In this document: positions 27,073 to 34,948 of the stretch, piece after piece | Layout: every line of letters begins with the position of its first letter | How positions within the stretch are numbered: the first letter of the stretch is position 1 | DNA from: an uncultured Bacilli bacterium | Lineage (GTDB): Bacteria; Bacillota_I; Bacilli_A; RF39; UBA660 | Assembly (NCBI GenBank): GCA_934182615.1 | Contig: CAKPRO010000009.1 | Coordinates: 1 to 64,000 of the forward strand | Direction: 5' to 3' | Length of the DNA: 64,000 bases | The notes under the pieces: generated by a model | Database searches by the model: none | Told to the model about the DNA's origin: nothing | Seen by the model: the letters and a program-made list of their open reading frames with translations, nothing else | Position numbers and translations under genes: made by a program

Positions 27073-27219
27073 TAAAAAGGACTCATACATTGTACTATTA
27101 TATTAAATAATAAATAGTATAAGGTATATTAAACGAAATAATTAATTTATAATACCTAAATGTAACTAACATTTTTTTAACCATGGCGAAACACTCATGA
27201 GGTGCAGTCCTTTTTACAA
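27073..27219 (-). ncRNA. Retron msr-msd RNA
   Basis: The transcript is bounded by the 12-bp inverted repeat a1 (27206-27217, GTAAAAAGGACT on the minus strand) and a2 (27073-27084, AGTCCTTTTTAC), perfect complements. After a1 come CACCTCATGAGTG, which may hold the branching guanosine, and a short msr hairpin around GTTTCGCCATGG. The msd part folds into two long AT-rich hairpins: AGGTAT ... ATACCT and TACTATT ... AATAGTA. The a2 arm ends 17 bases before the RT start codon. A promoter at 27226-27254 places the transcription start almost exactly at a1. This is the textbook retron layout. Confidence 0.85.
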
Positions 27220-27225
27220 GATAAT

Positions 27226-27254
27226 ATATTAACATAGATTTAGGTCTTTTACAA
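27226..27254 (-). promoter_or_regulatory. Promoter of the retron
   Basis: TTGTAA, 17 bases, TAATAT on the minus strand, with a predicted start at the 5' end of the a1 arm. Confidence 0.65.
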
Positions 27255-27293
27255 GCTTTTGCCTACTCTTCCATAAGAATTTCTAATTTATAA

Positions 27294-27490
27294 TTAATTT
27301 TCAATTATTATATTCTTGTCAGTTATTTCTTCATGAACTTTAATATCAACATTATACTTCCTATTGATACCTCTATTTCATCTGCAGTAATATTAAGCAC
27401 AAGTTCTTCACTTAATAACTTAATATCATTTGCCTCATTTTTCCAAATTTCTCTTAAATTTATTATTTTTTCTAACCTTCCTAAACTATA
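27294..27490 (-). pseudogene. Remnant of a DUF4268-type nuclease-like protein
   Basis: Translation downstream of the specificity subunit gives SLGRLEKIINLREIWKNEAND, then IKLLSEELVLNITADEIEVSIGS, and after a frameshift VDIKVHEEITDKNIIIEN before a stop. This matches, in pieces, the start of proteins with a DUF4268/PD-(D/E)XK-like region (motif ...LREIWKNEA...). There is no start codon with a ribosome-binding site, part of the region is deleted, and the rest of the gene is gone. It is a leftover from an earlier defence gene between the retron and the restriction system. Confidence 0.6.
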
Positions 27491-27497
27491 ATCCTTT

Positions 27498-28547
27498 TTA
27501 ATCCTTCAAAAATTCTAAATATCTGCTATATTGATCAACTAGTATATTTTTTATGTATTGTTCCATATATTCATAATCAGGATTATTGTTTTTATCTACT
27601 GGTAACAAAATTTTTTCTTTACTAATTCTAAAATCATTTATTTCTCTATTAAAACTATATTTATTTCCTATTCTTGAAACTATGGCTGTTAAAAATAAAT
27701 AAATATACTTATTATACTTATTATTTTTTAGTGCTGTAATATGATCACTACCAATAAAATCATATTGATGATAAAAGGTGGCCCCAACTGAACCACTATT
27801 AGCGATAGTTAAACAATTATTAAATTTTTTTCCTTCTTTGTTACTAATAAAATTATCTACACCATTATTCATCATTGTTGAGGAAATGTACGGAATGTTT
27901 CCTGCTTTATGATTGCTCTTTTTTAATCTTTTTCCTCTTTCAATAATTGAAAATATACAATTAATATCAAATTCTTTCCATTGTTTTTCTGATAATTCAA
28001 GGATTTGTTTATATTCAATATTTGATATACTTTTATTACAATATTTTTTCACCAAATCTAATTTATCGTCTAATATTTCAGCTATACTATTTTCCATGTA
28101 TTGATAATTTACTGTTTCATCGTCATTTATGGGAAGAATAATTTTCAATTTAGACAAATCCTTACTTGATAACTGATTTCCATATGAAAAATTATCTGTA
28201 TTTGCCATAATTATAACTTTAAAATATTCAGCTAAGTTTTTATTTAAGGTATGTTCTTTTAATATTAATGCATGAACTTTCATATCCAATGAAGCCTTAT
28301 ACGGATGATAAAAAACGCTACCCAAAAATGAAACACTTATAAAATTTTCATAAACTCTAAAATTAGGGTTACTTGACTCGCAATATGAATCAATACCATT
28401 ATTTGTATCTCTAACTGTTATTCTAGGAATTGATCCTGGCTTTAATTCAGACTTATTTATATAAGCACCTGTTGGTACTTGATTTTCAGTTGTTTCAAAA
28501 ATATCACTTATTCTAAATATTTTCCATTTGATACCATTATCATTCAT
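27498..28547 (-). CDS. Restriction-modification specificity subunit (BcgI-B-like)
   Basis: A 349-residue S-type subunit with two target-recognition half-domains: the first opens with KWKIFRISDIFETTE and the second with KQWKEFDINCIFSIIERGKRL; each ends in a helix (DDKLDLVKKYCNKS and NILVDQYSRYLEFL) that would form the conserved dimer stalk. It chooses the DNA sequence for the companion A subunit. The ATG at 28547 follows AAGGTGATAAG and overlaps the end of the A gene by 8 bases. The length is close to that of BcgI B (about 340 residues). The bipartite target cannot be deduced by eye. Confidence 0.85.
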   Translation of the reverse strand: MNDNGIKWKIFRISDIFETTENQVPTGAYINKSELKPGSIPRITVRDTNNGIDSYCESSNPNFRVYENFISVSFLGSVFYHPYKASLDMKVHALILKEHTLNKNLAEYFKVIIMANTDNFSYGNQLSSKDLSKLKIILPINDDETVNYQYMENSIAEILDDKLDLVKKYCNKSISNIEYKQILELSEKQWKEFDINCIFSIIERGKRLKKSNHKAGNIPYISSTMMNNGVDNFISNKEGKKFNNCLTIANSGSVGATFYHQYDFIGSDHITALKNNKYNKYIYLFLTAIVSRIGNKYSFNREINDFRISKEKILLPVDKNNNPDYEYMEQYIKNILVDQYSRYLEFLKD

Positions 28548-30453
28548 TCTTATCACCTTCGGTCTCAAATAAATATCCTCTTCCGTGAGTAATCATATTA
28601 ATTTCAAATGTTAAATAATCAGCTATAGCGTTTTCAAAACAATCATTATTGGGAATTTCATCATTGAAATAAAAGTAAGAATGTAACCATTCATCTTCCG
28701 CTTCAACAGTCGTTTCTACACAAAATTTAGTTGGAGCTTCTATTTTATCAAACCATACATCCAACAAATGTTGCTTTCTATCCTTTGCACGTTCAGTTTC
28801 GACAAGCCCTTTGTGTTTTTGAACTTCAAATCCATCGTCTGAAAAATCAATGAATTTACATAATTTGTTTCTATCATGTGGTATACCTGCGGTAAAAATT
28901 GCAATACAAGGATTTGTTCCAACTCCATAAAAAGTATTTGTGTTTAGAGTAATTACTCCCTCTAAAGTGTGATGTAATAATATACTTTCTTTTATATTTT
29001 GTTCATTCTTATTTTTACCCGTCATTGTACTTTGAGGTACAATGACAATAACCTTACCGCCAACTACGATGCTGTCTAATAAATGTTCAACAAAGCTAAG
29101 TTCACATTTTTCAGGGCTTATTTTTCCCATTGAGTATGGGGGATTCATCATGCCTACTGTTGCACCCTTTAATTGTACTTTGCTAGAATCCTGTGCTAAA
29201 AAATCATCACATATTAGATTACTTTTCCCATCGCCACGCAAAATCATATTTGTAGTTGCAATAGTAAACATATATGGTTGAAGTTCAAAGCCATGTAGTT
29301 GGTTCCTTTTAATTGCCATCTTTTCCTGATTATTAGATGTTTTTCCAAGCATGTCGTGCATAGCTGAAACAAGGAATCCAGCCGTTCCACAGCATGGATC
29401 CAACACCACATCTGTAGATTTCAACTCTATTAAATCGCAAAATAAATTGCATATATGTTTTGGTGTTAAAACAATTCCCAATGATTGCCCATCTCCACCA
29501 GAATAACTCATAAATTCTCCATAAAATCTACCCAAATAGTCTTCTGATGTCTGATTATATCTAATAGTTTTATATAGCTTGTTATATAAATATTCAGTAT
29601 AAAATTTTAATGGGGTTTTACCTAAAATATCGTTTTTTTCATTCAAAATGACAGTGTCTTTTATTATAGCAAATTGTGATAAAAGTTTATCTTTCTTTGT
29701 TTCTGGAGATACTTGTGATCGATCTAAATTATCTCGTATTGCATTATAAATTTTCAAACCATCTGTTTTTAATTTGTCACCAATTAAATCGTCAATAGAG
29801 AAATTCTTATGTTCTATTTCTTTTAAAGCCAATAATATTCCACTTACAACCAAAGGCTTGTCTTTATCGCTTAAATTACCATAATTTCTTAAATATTCAT
29901 GCAATTCTTTTGCATCTTTTAGTATTTCTTCAGTCGTCTTTTCATCATCTGTGTTTTCCTTTAAAATTTCTCTAACATAATATTCATCAATATTATTCTC
30001 ATTAAAAGAAATAAAACTTTCTACTTCCGGTAAATCTATAAAATATTCTCTACCATCTAAATATATTGGCTTTATGACGTGATGTTTTTCATCTCCGCTA
30101 ATTCCAAATGCAATAGCTTTTTTGTAATTAGTGTTTTCTAATATGTGATTTGCATAAAAATATGCCCCATTTAAGGCATAATCAGTTATTGATGATACGC
30201 TTAAATTTAAAATACCATTTTCATCATATTTTGCTTGTTTATCTGTGGAATACTTGTCTTCAATTACTAAAACAAAATCTTTTACAACCCCTACATATTC
30301 TGGAAATCCCACATTACCTGTGCCTTTTTTTGATGCAGTTTTTAATGCATAATCTAATTCTTTAATATTGCTTCCTTGTGCATCTAATGTTATTCCAGCA
30401 TCTTTTAATAAATCATAAACCCACAAATCAGTTCTAACTTCTTTTTTTGCCAT
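28540..30453 (-). CDS. BcgI-A-like fused nuclease-N6-adenine methyltransferase
   Basis: A 637-residue protein with a PD-(D/E)XK-type nuclease region at the N-terminus (PEYVGVVKDFVLVIEDKYS, about residues 50-70) joined to a gamma-class N6-adenine methyltransferase: SAM motif DVVLDPCCGTAGFLVSAM and catalytic MMNPPYS. Size and order match the A subunit of type IIB enzymes such as BcgI, which cut on both sides of the site and need the S subunit. Hence this is a self-contained restriction-modification system, not a classical type I system; no HsdR gene is present. The small RHH gene overlaps its start. Confidence 0.88.
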   Translation of the reverse strand: MAKKEVRTDLWVYDLLKDAGITLDAQGSNIKELDYALKTASKKGTGNVGFPEYVGVVKDFVLVIEDKYSTDKQAKYDENGILNLSVSSITDYALNGAYFYANHILENTNYKKAIAFGISGDEKHHVIKPIYLDGREYFIDLPEVESFISFNENNIDEYYVREILKENTDDEKTTEEILKDAKELHEYLRNYGNLSDKDKPLVVSGILLALKEIEHKNFSIDDLIGDKLKTDGLKIYNAIRDNLDRSQVSPETKKDKLLSQFAIIKDTVILNEKNDILGKTPLKFYTEYLYNKLYKTIRYNQTSEDYLGRFYGEFMSYSGGDGQSLGIVLTPKHICNLFCDLIELKSTDVVLDPCCGTAGFLVSAMHDMLGKTSNNQEKMAIKRNQLHGFELQPYMFTIATTNMILRGDGKSNLICDDFLAQDSSKVQLKGATVGMMNPPYSMGKISPEKCELSFVEHLLDSIVVGGKVIVIVPQSTMTGKNKNEQNIKESILLHHTLEGVITLNTNTFYGVGTNPCIAIFTAGIPHDRNKLCKFIDFSDDGFEVQKHKGLVETERAKDRKQHLLDVWFDKIEAPTKFCVETTVEAEDEWLHSYFYFNDEIPNNDCFENAIADYLTFEINMITHGRGYLFETEGDKNE

Positions 30454-30643
30454 AATACATATTCTCCTTCATAATTTTTTCTTCTATAGCCTCTAATACA
30501 AATTTATTAAAGCTATAATTTTTTCTTCCATTTTTCTTTTTTATTTTTTGAACATAATCTGAAATCTGAAAAAACAAATTCTTATCTAATCTTAATAAAT
30601 AAGTTTCCTTTTTTTCATTCTCATTAAGATCTTGTTTTTTCAT
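30434..30643 (-). CDS. Small ribbon-helix-helix-like regulator of the restriction system
   Basis: A 69-residue, lysine-rich protein. The central part YLLRLDKNLFFQISDYVQKI ... NYSFNKFVLEAIEEKI has the strand-helix-helix pattern of Arc/CopG-type DNA-binding proteins. It overlaps the start of the A gene by 20 bases and is preceded by a nested palindrome (30663-30694) that covers the promoter -10, so autorepression that delays nuclease expression is likely. GAAGGTG precedes the ATG. Confidence 0.7.
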   Translation of the reverse strand: MKKQDLNENEKKETYLLRLDKNLFFQISDYVQKIKKKNGRKNYSFNKFVLEAIEEKIMKENMYYGKKRS

Positions 30644-30662
30644 ATTTTCACCTTCTTTACTG

Positions 30663-30694
30663 TGATATCTTTATATCTTGATATAATGATATCA
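30663..30694 (-). promoter_or_regulatory. Palindromic operator overlapping the restriction operon promoter
   Basis: TGATATC (30663-30669) and GATATCA (30688-30694) with a second inner pair ATATC/GATAT share one symmetry centre at 30678.5. The promoter is TTGATT (30709-30714), 17 bases, TATCAT (30686-30691), so the operator covers the -10. This is what a controller protein site looks like. Confidence 0.7.
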
Positions 30695-30798
30695 TATTTT
30701 TGAAATTTAATCAAGAGATTGGGATTATTCCTATAAAATAATTTTGCATAGAAACACAAATTCAGTGCTGGCCATGCAACAAACACTATTCTACTAAC

Positions 30799-30826
30799 TA
30801 AAAACACTACCATTTCTGATAGTGTT
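30799..30826 (-). terminator. Terminator-like hairpin upstream of the restriction operon
   Basis: AACACTA/TAGTGTT stem followed by a T run on the minus strand. It would block transcription entering from the direct-repeat region at 30917-31137 and isolate the island. Confidence 0.65.
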
Positions 30827-30916
30827 AATTACTTTAATAATATCTTTTTAATCTTAATAATCCATTTTTTTCCATAGTTATTTGGTTTTAGTTTTTATAC
30901 ATTTGCTTTTTTTGGC

Positions 30917-31137
30917 CACCACCTGAAGTTATTATATCATAGTTTTTTTCCATATATGACTATATGATTATTTTTCTAATTCTATTTATATAATACTATT
31001 TCTCTATACTAAAATAATATTAGTATATAGTTATTGCTTATATATAATAGATGTAATAGGCATATTGTTATTAGACCCTAGGCTAATAACAACACTAATA
31101 AGACTTACATAGTAAGGCTTATAGTGAACATAATAAA
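30917..31137. repeat. Direct repeat copy 1: orphan leader of the MCLI gene family
   Basis: About 130 bases (30917-31050) are roughly 90% identical to 35134-35270, the leader of the intact small gene 34949-35128, including its -10 region (TATAAT) and the GGTGG ribosome-binding site. The identity ends abruptly at 30917, right where the start codon should follow. The left part, 31093-31137, is identical to 35316-35360. Between the two shared parts lies hairpin A of the array, which differs in sequence between the copies. Confidence 0.8.
31065..31124 (+). repeat. GAC/GGC hairpin array, copy 5
   Basis: Hairpin A (31065-31092) pairs TTGTTATTAG with CTAATAACAA; hairpin B (31095-31124) pairs CTAATAAG with CTTATAG around an inner TTAC/GTAA helix. 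Both have GAC ... GGC. Hairpin B is identical to hairpin B of copy 6, but hairpin A is entirely different. Confidence 0.8.
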
Positions 31138-31147
31138 ATATATATAA

Positions 31148-31475
31148 TTATTTATTATTAACTATCTCATCTAATTTACTTCTTATAATACTTTCTTCTC
31201 TACTACCATTAGTAGTTAATCTTATTAATGGTATATTATATTTAGATAGAATATCATTCTTTAATATATCTCTTTCTTTTTGTTTATTATCTTCTTTATG
31301 ATATTTATATCCATCTACTTCTACCGCTAATAATGGTATTTTACTTATTTTATTATATATTAAGAAATCTATATGAGTATTATGGTGAGAAGCATATTTT
31401 CTTTCTTCTTCTGTTAATAATGTCTTATCTTTTATTAATATATTTAAAATTTTATTTATGTTTTCTTTTATACAA
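31148..31475 (-). pseudogene. C-terminal remnant of a DUF2726-type protein
   Basis: The frame reads NINKILNILIKDKTLLTEEERKYASHHNTHIDFLIYNKISKIPLLAVEVDGYKYH and continues QKERDILKNDILSKYNIPLIRLTTNGS to a stop at 31148. This is the nuclease-like DUF2726 domain (VEVDG ... YH ... Q..RD..K) usually found at the C-terminus of helicase-like proteins. There is no start codon, and an in-frame stop lies just upstream, inside the 3' end of the Cys-rich gene. So it is the broken tail of a larger gene. Confidence 0.7.
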
Positions 31476-31994
31476 GTATACTCCTCCTGATATTACTCCT
31501 ATACCTAAGATTGTGTTTAATAAACTATTACTATCCTTTTCATCTTCAATATTATTATCTTCAATATTTTTACTAGTGGATATAATGCAACTTCCATCAT
31601 CAACCTCTGCTTCTGGATCATAGTTGTCTGCTGATGGATTTTTACATCCTAGTACATAATATTCACAGGTTCCGTCATCTTTATTTGCTGATGAATTATA
31701 GTTCTTTGCTGTTTCATCTGTGCATCCATATGTATAATAGATACAACTTCCATCATCTCTATTAGCACTAGAATTATAATTACTTGCATTTTTGTCTGTG
31801 CACCCATAAATATAGGTAACTGTTGGTGTACATGTACAACTAGGACTTAAAGTACCATCATTACAAACCAATCTTCCAGAACTACTACAGCCACTAACAC
31901 CACCATGATGAGAACAACACCCTCTCGTTGCACTAACTTTTAATGGCATTAATAGTATAATGCACACTAAAATTACTATTATTTTTTTCTTCAT
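31452..31994 (-). CDS. Secreted Cys-rich protein with three GCTD-DDGSC repeats and a C-terminal anchor
   Basis: A 180-residue exported protein. Signal peptide KKKIIVILVCIILLMPLKVSA, then a Cys/His-rich module CCSHHGGVSGCSSSGRLVC followed by DGTLSPSCTC, then three repeats of about 28 residues, GC(T/K)(D/N)xxAxNYxxxAxxDDG(S/T)C, then an acidic spacer, a membrane helix (LLNTILGIGVISGGVYLY) and a basic tail KRKHK. It is probably a cell-surface protein held by its C-terminal helix. The repeats are common in surface proteins and may bind calcium. It is preceded by the repeated hairpin at 32013-32062. Confidence 0.85.
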   Translation of the reverse strand: MKKKIIVILVCIILLMPLKVSATRGCCSHHGGVSGCSSSGRLVCNDGTLSPSCTCTPTVTYIYGCTDKNASNYNSSANRDDGSCIYYTYGCTDETAKNYNSSANKDDGTCEYYVLGCKNPSADNYDPEAEVDDGSCIISTSKNIEDNNIEDEKDSNSLLNTILGIGVISGGVYLYKRKHK

Positions 31995-32012
31995 TAAATA
32001 TCACCTTACCAC

Positions 32013-32062
32013 AAAAAAAGACGCAGCACAAAATCTATTAAATAGACCTGTACTAGCGTCCT
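32013..32062. repeat. Repeated GACGC hairpin, copy 1
   Basis: A long interrupted hairpin: GACGC/GCGTC base, ACA/TGT middle, TCTATT/AATAGA top. It is followed by seven Ts on the minus strand. The same sequence, with one extra A, occurs at 34837-34890. It stands between the 89-residue gene and the Cys-rich gene, so it can end the former and sits directly upstream of the ribosome-binding site of the latter. Confidence 0.75.
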
Positions 32063-32156
32063 TATTTAATTATTTTTAATTCTTTTAATATTTTACCATG
32101 TTTTTGTTTACATTATCTTATTCTTTCTTTATTAATTTAAAATTTTGAATATTTTA

Positions 32157-32426
32157 TTATAGTTCATTAATTCCAGTAACTATTTTGTTAACGACTTCAA
32201 CTATACTATCATATACGACTTTTGAAATTTTATCATTAGAGCTATCAAAATCGGTAGACTTATTTATTTTAATAATATCACCTTTTTTAAATTCCTTAAA
32301 CAAAGCCTCATATAGTTTTTTACCATCCACATTTAGCGTACTTTTAGGAATTTCAAATATCTCCACATTTTCGCTTTTAATAATATATTTGTCATTGTTA
32401 TTATACATCGTATATATTTTTGTCAT
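32157..32426 (-). CDS. Small protein coupled to the PHP-ATPase gene
   Basis: An 89-residue protein (from the ATG at 32426, after GGTGGAAAAG) that overlaps the end of the PHP-ATPase gene by about 26 bases, implying translational coupling. The N-terminal half looks beta-rich (MTKIYTMYNNNDKYIIKSENVEIFEIP), the C-terminal half helical (VVYDSIVEVVNKIVTGI). I do not recognise it. Its tight coupling makes it a likely partner, inhibitor or immunity-type protein of the ATPase. Confidence 0.65.
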   Translation of the reverse strand: MTKIYTMYNNNDKYIIKSENVEIFEIPKSTLNVDGKKLYEALFKEFKKGDIIKINKSTDFDSSNDKISKVVYDSIVEVVNKIVTGINEL

Positions 32427-34803
32427 ATCTTTTCCACCTTTCATTAATTGAAGCTATTCCACCTTCTATGTTATCGGCAACAATTTTCAAAACATTACAT
32501 TCTTCATCTTTATATTCAAGTGCACCATTTTGAATATATATTTTATCTTTTTCATCTTTACCCAAGAATATTACATTATCAACATCTAAATTTACGATAA
32601 ATTGTGGATTATGCGTTATCATAATAATTTGTCTATTCTTGCTCATATCATTAAAATCATTTAAAATATTTTTCTTTATGGATGGTTGTGACACGTCATC
32701 TTCAGGTTGATCAATTATATATATTCTCTTATCATCAGTTTGGTTAGATATTAAATCAAAATAGATTCTAGAATTTAAACCTGATGATAATTCTTTTGTT
32801 ACATCTTTATCTTTATCTTTGTTCCATTCATTTATTGCATTCTCAACAGAAAAAATATCGTTTATTTTATTATCTAATTCATTTTTTAGATTTAATAACT
32901 TGTTATCGTAAGAAATTTCTTTACTTCTATTATTAAATTTATCTGGAATTGTATTTGGATCAATTGAATTTATATCTTTTATACTTTTTCCTAATATTTC
33001 TTTAATTAAGTATATTAAATGATCATTTGATATTTCTTTTACCTTAGTTTTTGCGACGAATCTGTATTTTCCAACTATATTAAAGGATGTTGGTATTTTT
33101 TCTTCTTTGATATTTGGCTTATATTTAGTTTCTTTCCTACTCTTAATATAATAATTTATGATGTTTTCCGAAAAAATCTCCTTATTATTTTCATAATTTG
33201 ATATTTTTTCTGTTTCATCCGTTTCTATTCTTTTTAGTTCTTTACCTTTTTTAGTGAACTCAGTATTGATTATATTGATTTTAGATATTTCAAGCAAATT
33301 TTGTTTATTTATATCGTTATATTTTGATATTAAAATTTTATAGTGGTCAACGCTATTTTTAATATACTCTTTATCTCCCTTCTCAAAGCAGTCATTATTC
33401 ATTACTTCCAATAGCAATGAATTGATTGATTCAAGTTTTTCAATTATTTTATTTACTTCTTTTATTTTCAAATTAATATTGTTAATAATAGTATTAGTTA
33501 TATTTTTAAAGCTTAGTGACTTTGAGTTTGAATCAATGATACATATACTAAAATCTATTATCTTATTGAATGCACTGGTTTTCTCTTCTTTATTTTTTAA
33601 AACTGAAATATAACTTTCAATTTCAGATTTATATTTTTTAATATATTTATTTACTGAAGGGGCAACAGGAAAAAAACTATTCAAGAAATTATCACTATTA
33701 AAGTTTTTATTTTCAAACATCTTTCTTATAGAGCCTTGTCCATTAAATTCAGAAATATTTGATTTTGGTATATGTGAATTGATTTTTATATTTTTCTCAT
33801 TCAAATACTCCTCATAACTATTTTTTATTTTATTATCATTTAAATAATTATAATCAGTTAACTTGTGAATTAATAGCGACTTTCCTATGGAATTATCACC
33901 TATAATAACATTGATTCCTTTAGAAAGTTTTATATTATGTTTATTTCCATTTATTTCTATATCTATACTATCCAAATATTTATCTGTAACAGGGAAAAAG
34001 TTATTAACATAATTTATTCTTTTAGTGTTTGTCATAGCCATGGCTAAACCACGAAAGGTTGGTAAACATTTTAAATATGTAAATGAAAAATCATCGTTTT
34101 CCTCGGGATAATCGGCCCAAATATGGCAATCAGAACCTGTTATAAACTTCAATGTAATATCTTTATATTTTTCCCTGTTTCTTTCAATATAGTTTTTATT
34201 AAATATTTCGTTTATCTTTTTTTTAAATTCAAAGGCCTCAAAAAAATCCAAAAAGACCAATTCATCAAATTTTTCCTTTCCTAAACTCATGACATCATGA
34301 TTTCTCGGCTCCTTGCTAGATAGGGTTGCTTTTTGATGGGCTATCATCACTACATTTAAATTAATTTCTTTTAAAATATCAAGATATTTACTTTCAGAAA
34401 ATGAATTTAATTTGTTATTATCATACAATGGTTTTCCTTTATTTTTATCAAATATTTTACTTTGTATTTTACTTATTGCTTCTTCATCTGAATCATCAAA
34501 TATTGTAATAACATGCAAAACTTTTTTATCATATGCCACCGAAAATTCAACTGCAGGAAAAACCTTTTTAATACTTCCTTTATTCTCTTCATTCTTTAAT
34601 CTTTTATATATATCAAAATCAAAGTTATCATGATCTGATATAGAGCACATATTTATTTTTCTTTCATTTAATTTTTCTATTAATAAATTTATGTTATCTA
34701 TTGTCGATAAATCTACACGATCATCACTTTCTTTATGTTTTGACGCAAAAGAATGAATATGAAAATCCACTTTATTGCCTGTTTCAACTATCTTTTCAAT
34801 CAT
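32401..34803 (-). CDS. PHP-domain plus AAA/SMC-like ATPase (TrlF-like)
   Basis: An 800-residue fusion. Residues 1-250 form a PHP phosphoesterase domain with metal ligands in DFHIHSFAS, SISDHDNFD, PAVEFS, AHQKA and TGSDCHIW. From about residue 280 comes an SMC/RecN-like ATPase: Walker A IIGDNSIGKSLL, a long helical/coiled-coil insert, signature ELSSGLNSRI, Walker B IYIIDQPEDDVSQP and switch ITHNPQF. This architecture matches TrlF-family proteins, linked to restriction and defence loci. A promoter-like TTGATT-17-TATACT lies near 34891-34919, with the repeated hairpin between it and the gene. Target unknown; nucleic acid cleavage is likely. Confidence 0.82.
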   Translation of the reverse strand: MIEKIVETGNKVDFHIHSFASKHKESDDRVDLSTIDNINLLIEKLNERKINMCSISDHDNFDFDIYKRLKNEENKGSIKKVFPAVEFSVAYDKKVLHVITIFDDSDEEAISKIQSKIFDKNKGKPLYDNNKLNSFSESKYLDILKEINLNVVMIAHQKATLSSKEPRNHDVMSLGKEKFDELVFLDFFEAFEFKKKINEIFNKNYIERNREKYKDITLKFITGSDCHIWADYPEENDDFSFTYLKCLPTFRGLAMAMTNTKRINYVNNFFPVTDKYLDSIDIEINGNKHNIKLSKGINVIIGDNSIGKSLLIHKLTDYNYLNDNKIKNSYEEYLNEKNIKINSHIPKSNISEFNGQGSIRKMFENKNFNSDNFLNSFFPVAPSVNKYIKKYKSEIESYISVLKNKEEKTSAFNKIIDFSICIIDSNSKSLSFKNITNTIINNINLKIKEVNKIIEKLESINSLLLEVMNNDCFEKGDKEYIKNSVDHYKILISKYNDINKQNLLEISKINIINTEFTKKGKELKRIETDETEKISNYENNKEIFSENIINYYIKSRKETKYKPNIKEEKIPTSFNIVGKYRFVAKTKVKEISNDHLIYLIKEILGKSIKDINSIDPNTIPDKFNNRSKEISYDNKLLNLKNELDNKINDIFSVENAINEWNKDKDKDVTKELSSGLNSRIYFDLISNQTDDKRIYIIDQPEDDVSQPSIKKNILNDFNDMSKNRQIIMITHNPQFIVNLDVDNVIFLGKDEKDKIYIQNGALEYKDEECNVLKIVADNIEGGIASINERWKRYDKNIYDV

Positions 34804-34836
34804 ACTACTACTTCAACTCCTAACTTCTAGCTAATA

Positions 34837-34890
34837 TAAAAAGACGCAGCACAAAAATCTATTAAATAGACCTGTACTAGCGTCTTTCTT
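34837..34890. repeat. Repeated GACGC hairpin, copy 2
   Basis: Same hairpin as 32013-32062, differing by one A. It ends the small gene 34949-35128 or attenuates the PHP-ATPase gene that starts 34 bases further on. Because the two copies bracket the PHP-ATPase operon exactly, they could also mark recombination joints that moved this operon in as a unit. Confidence 0.75.
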
Positions 34891-34948
34891 TAACTAATTT
34901 AAGTATATCAAATTATTTTTATTTAATCAATATATTTTGACAATTTTC

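Noticed and set aside
25404..27219. Diversity-generating retroelement or group II intron
   Set aside because: The RT has retron-type motifs and an a1/a2-bounded msr-msd directly upstream; there is no variable repeat pair or intron domain V.
28540..30453. Classical type I HsdM
   Set aside because: The N-terminal nuclease-like segment with VIEDK and the 637-residue size fit a BcgI-type fused A subunit, and there is no HsdR.
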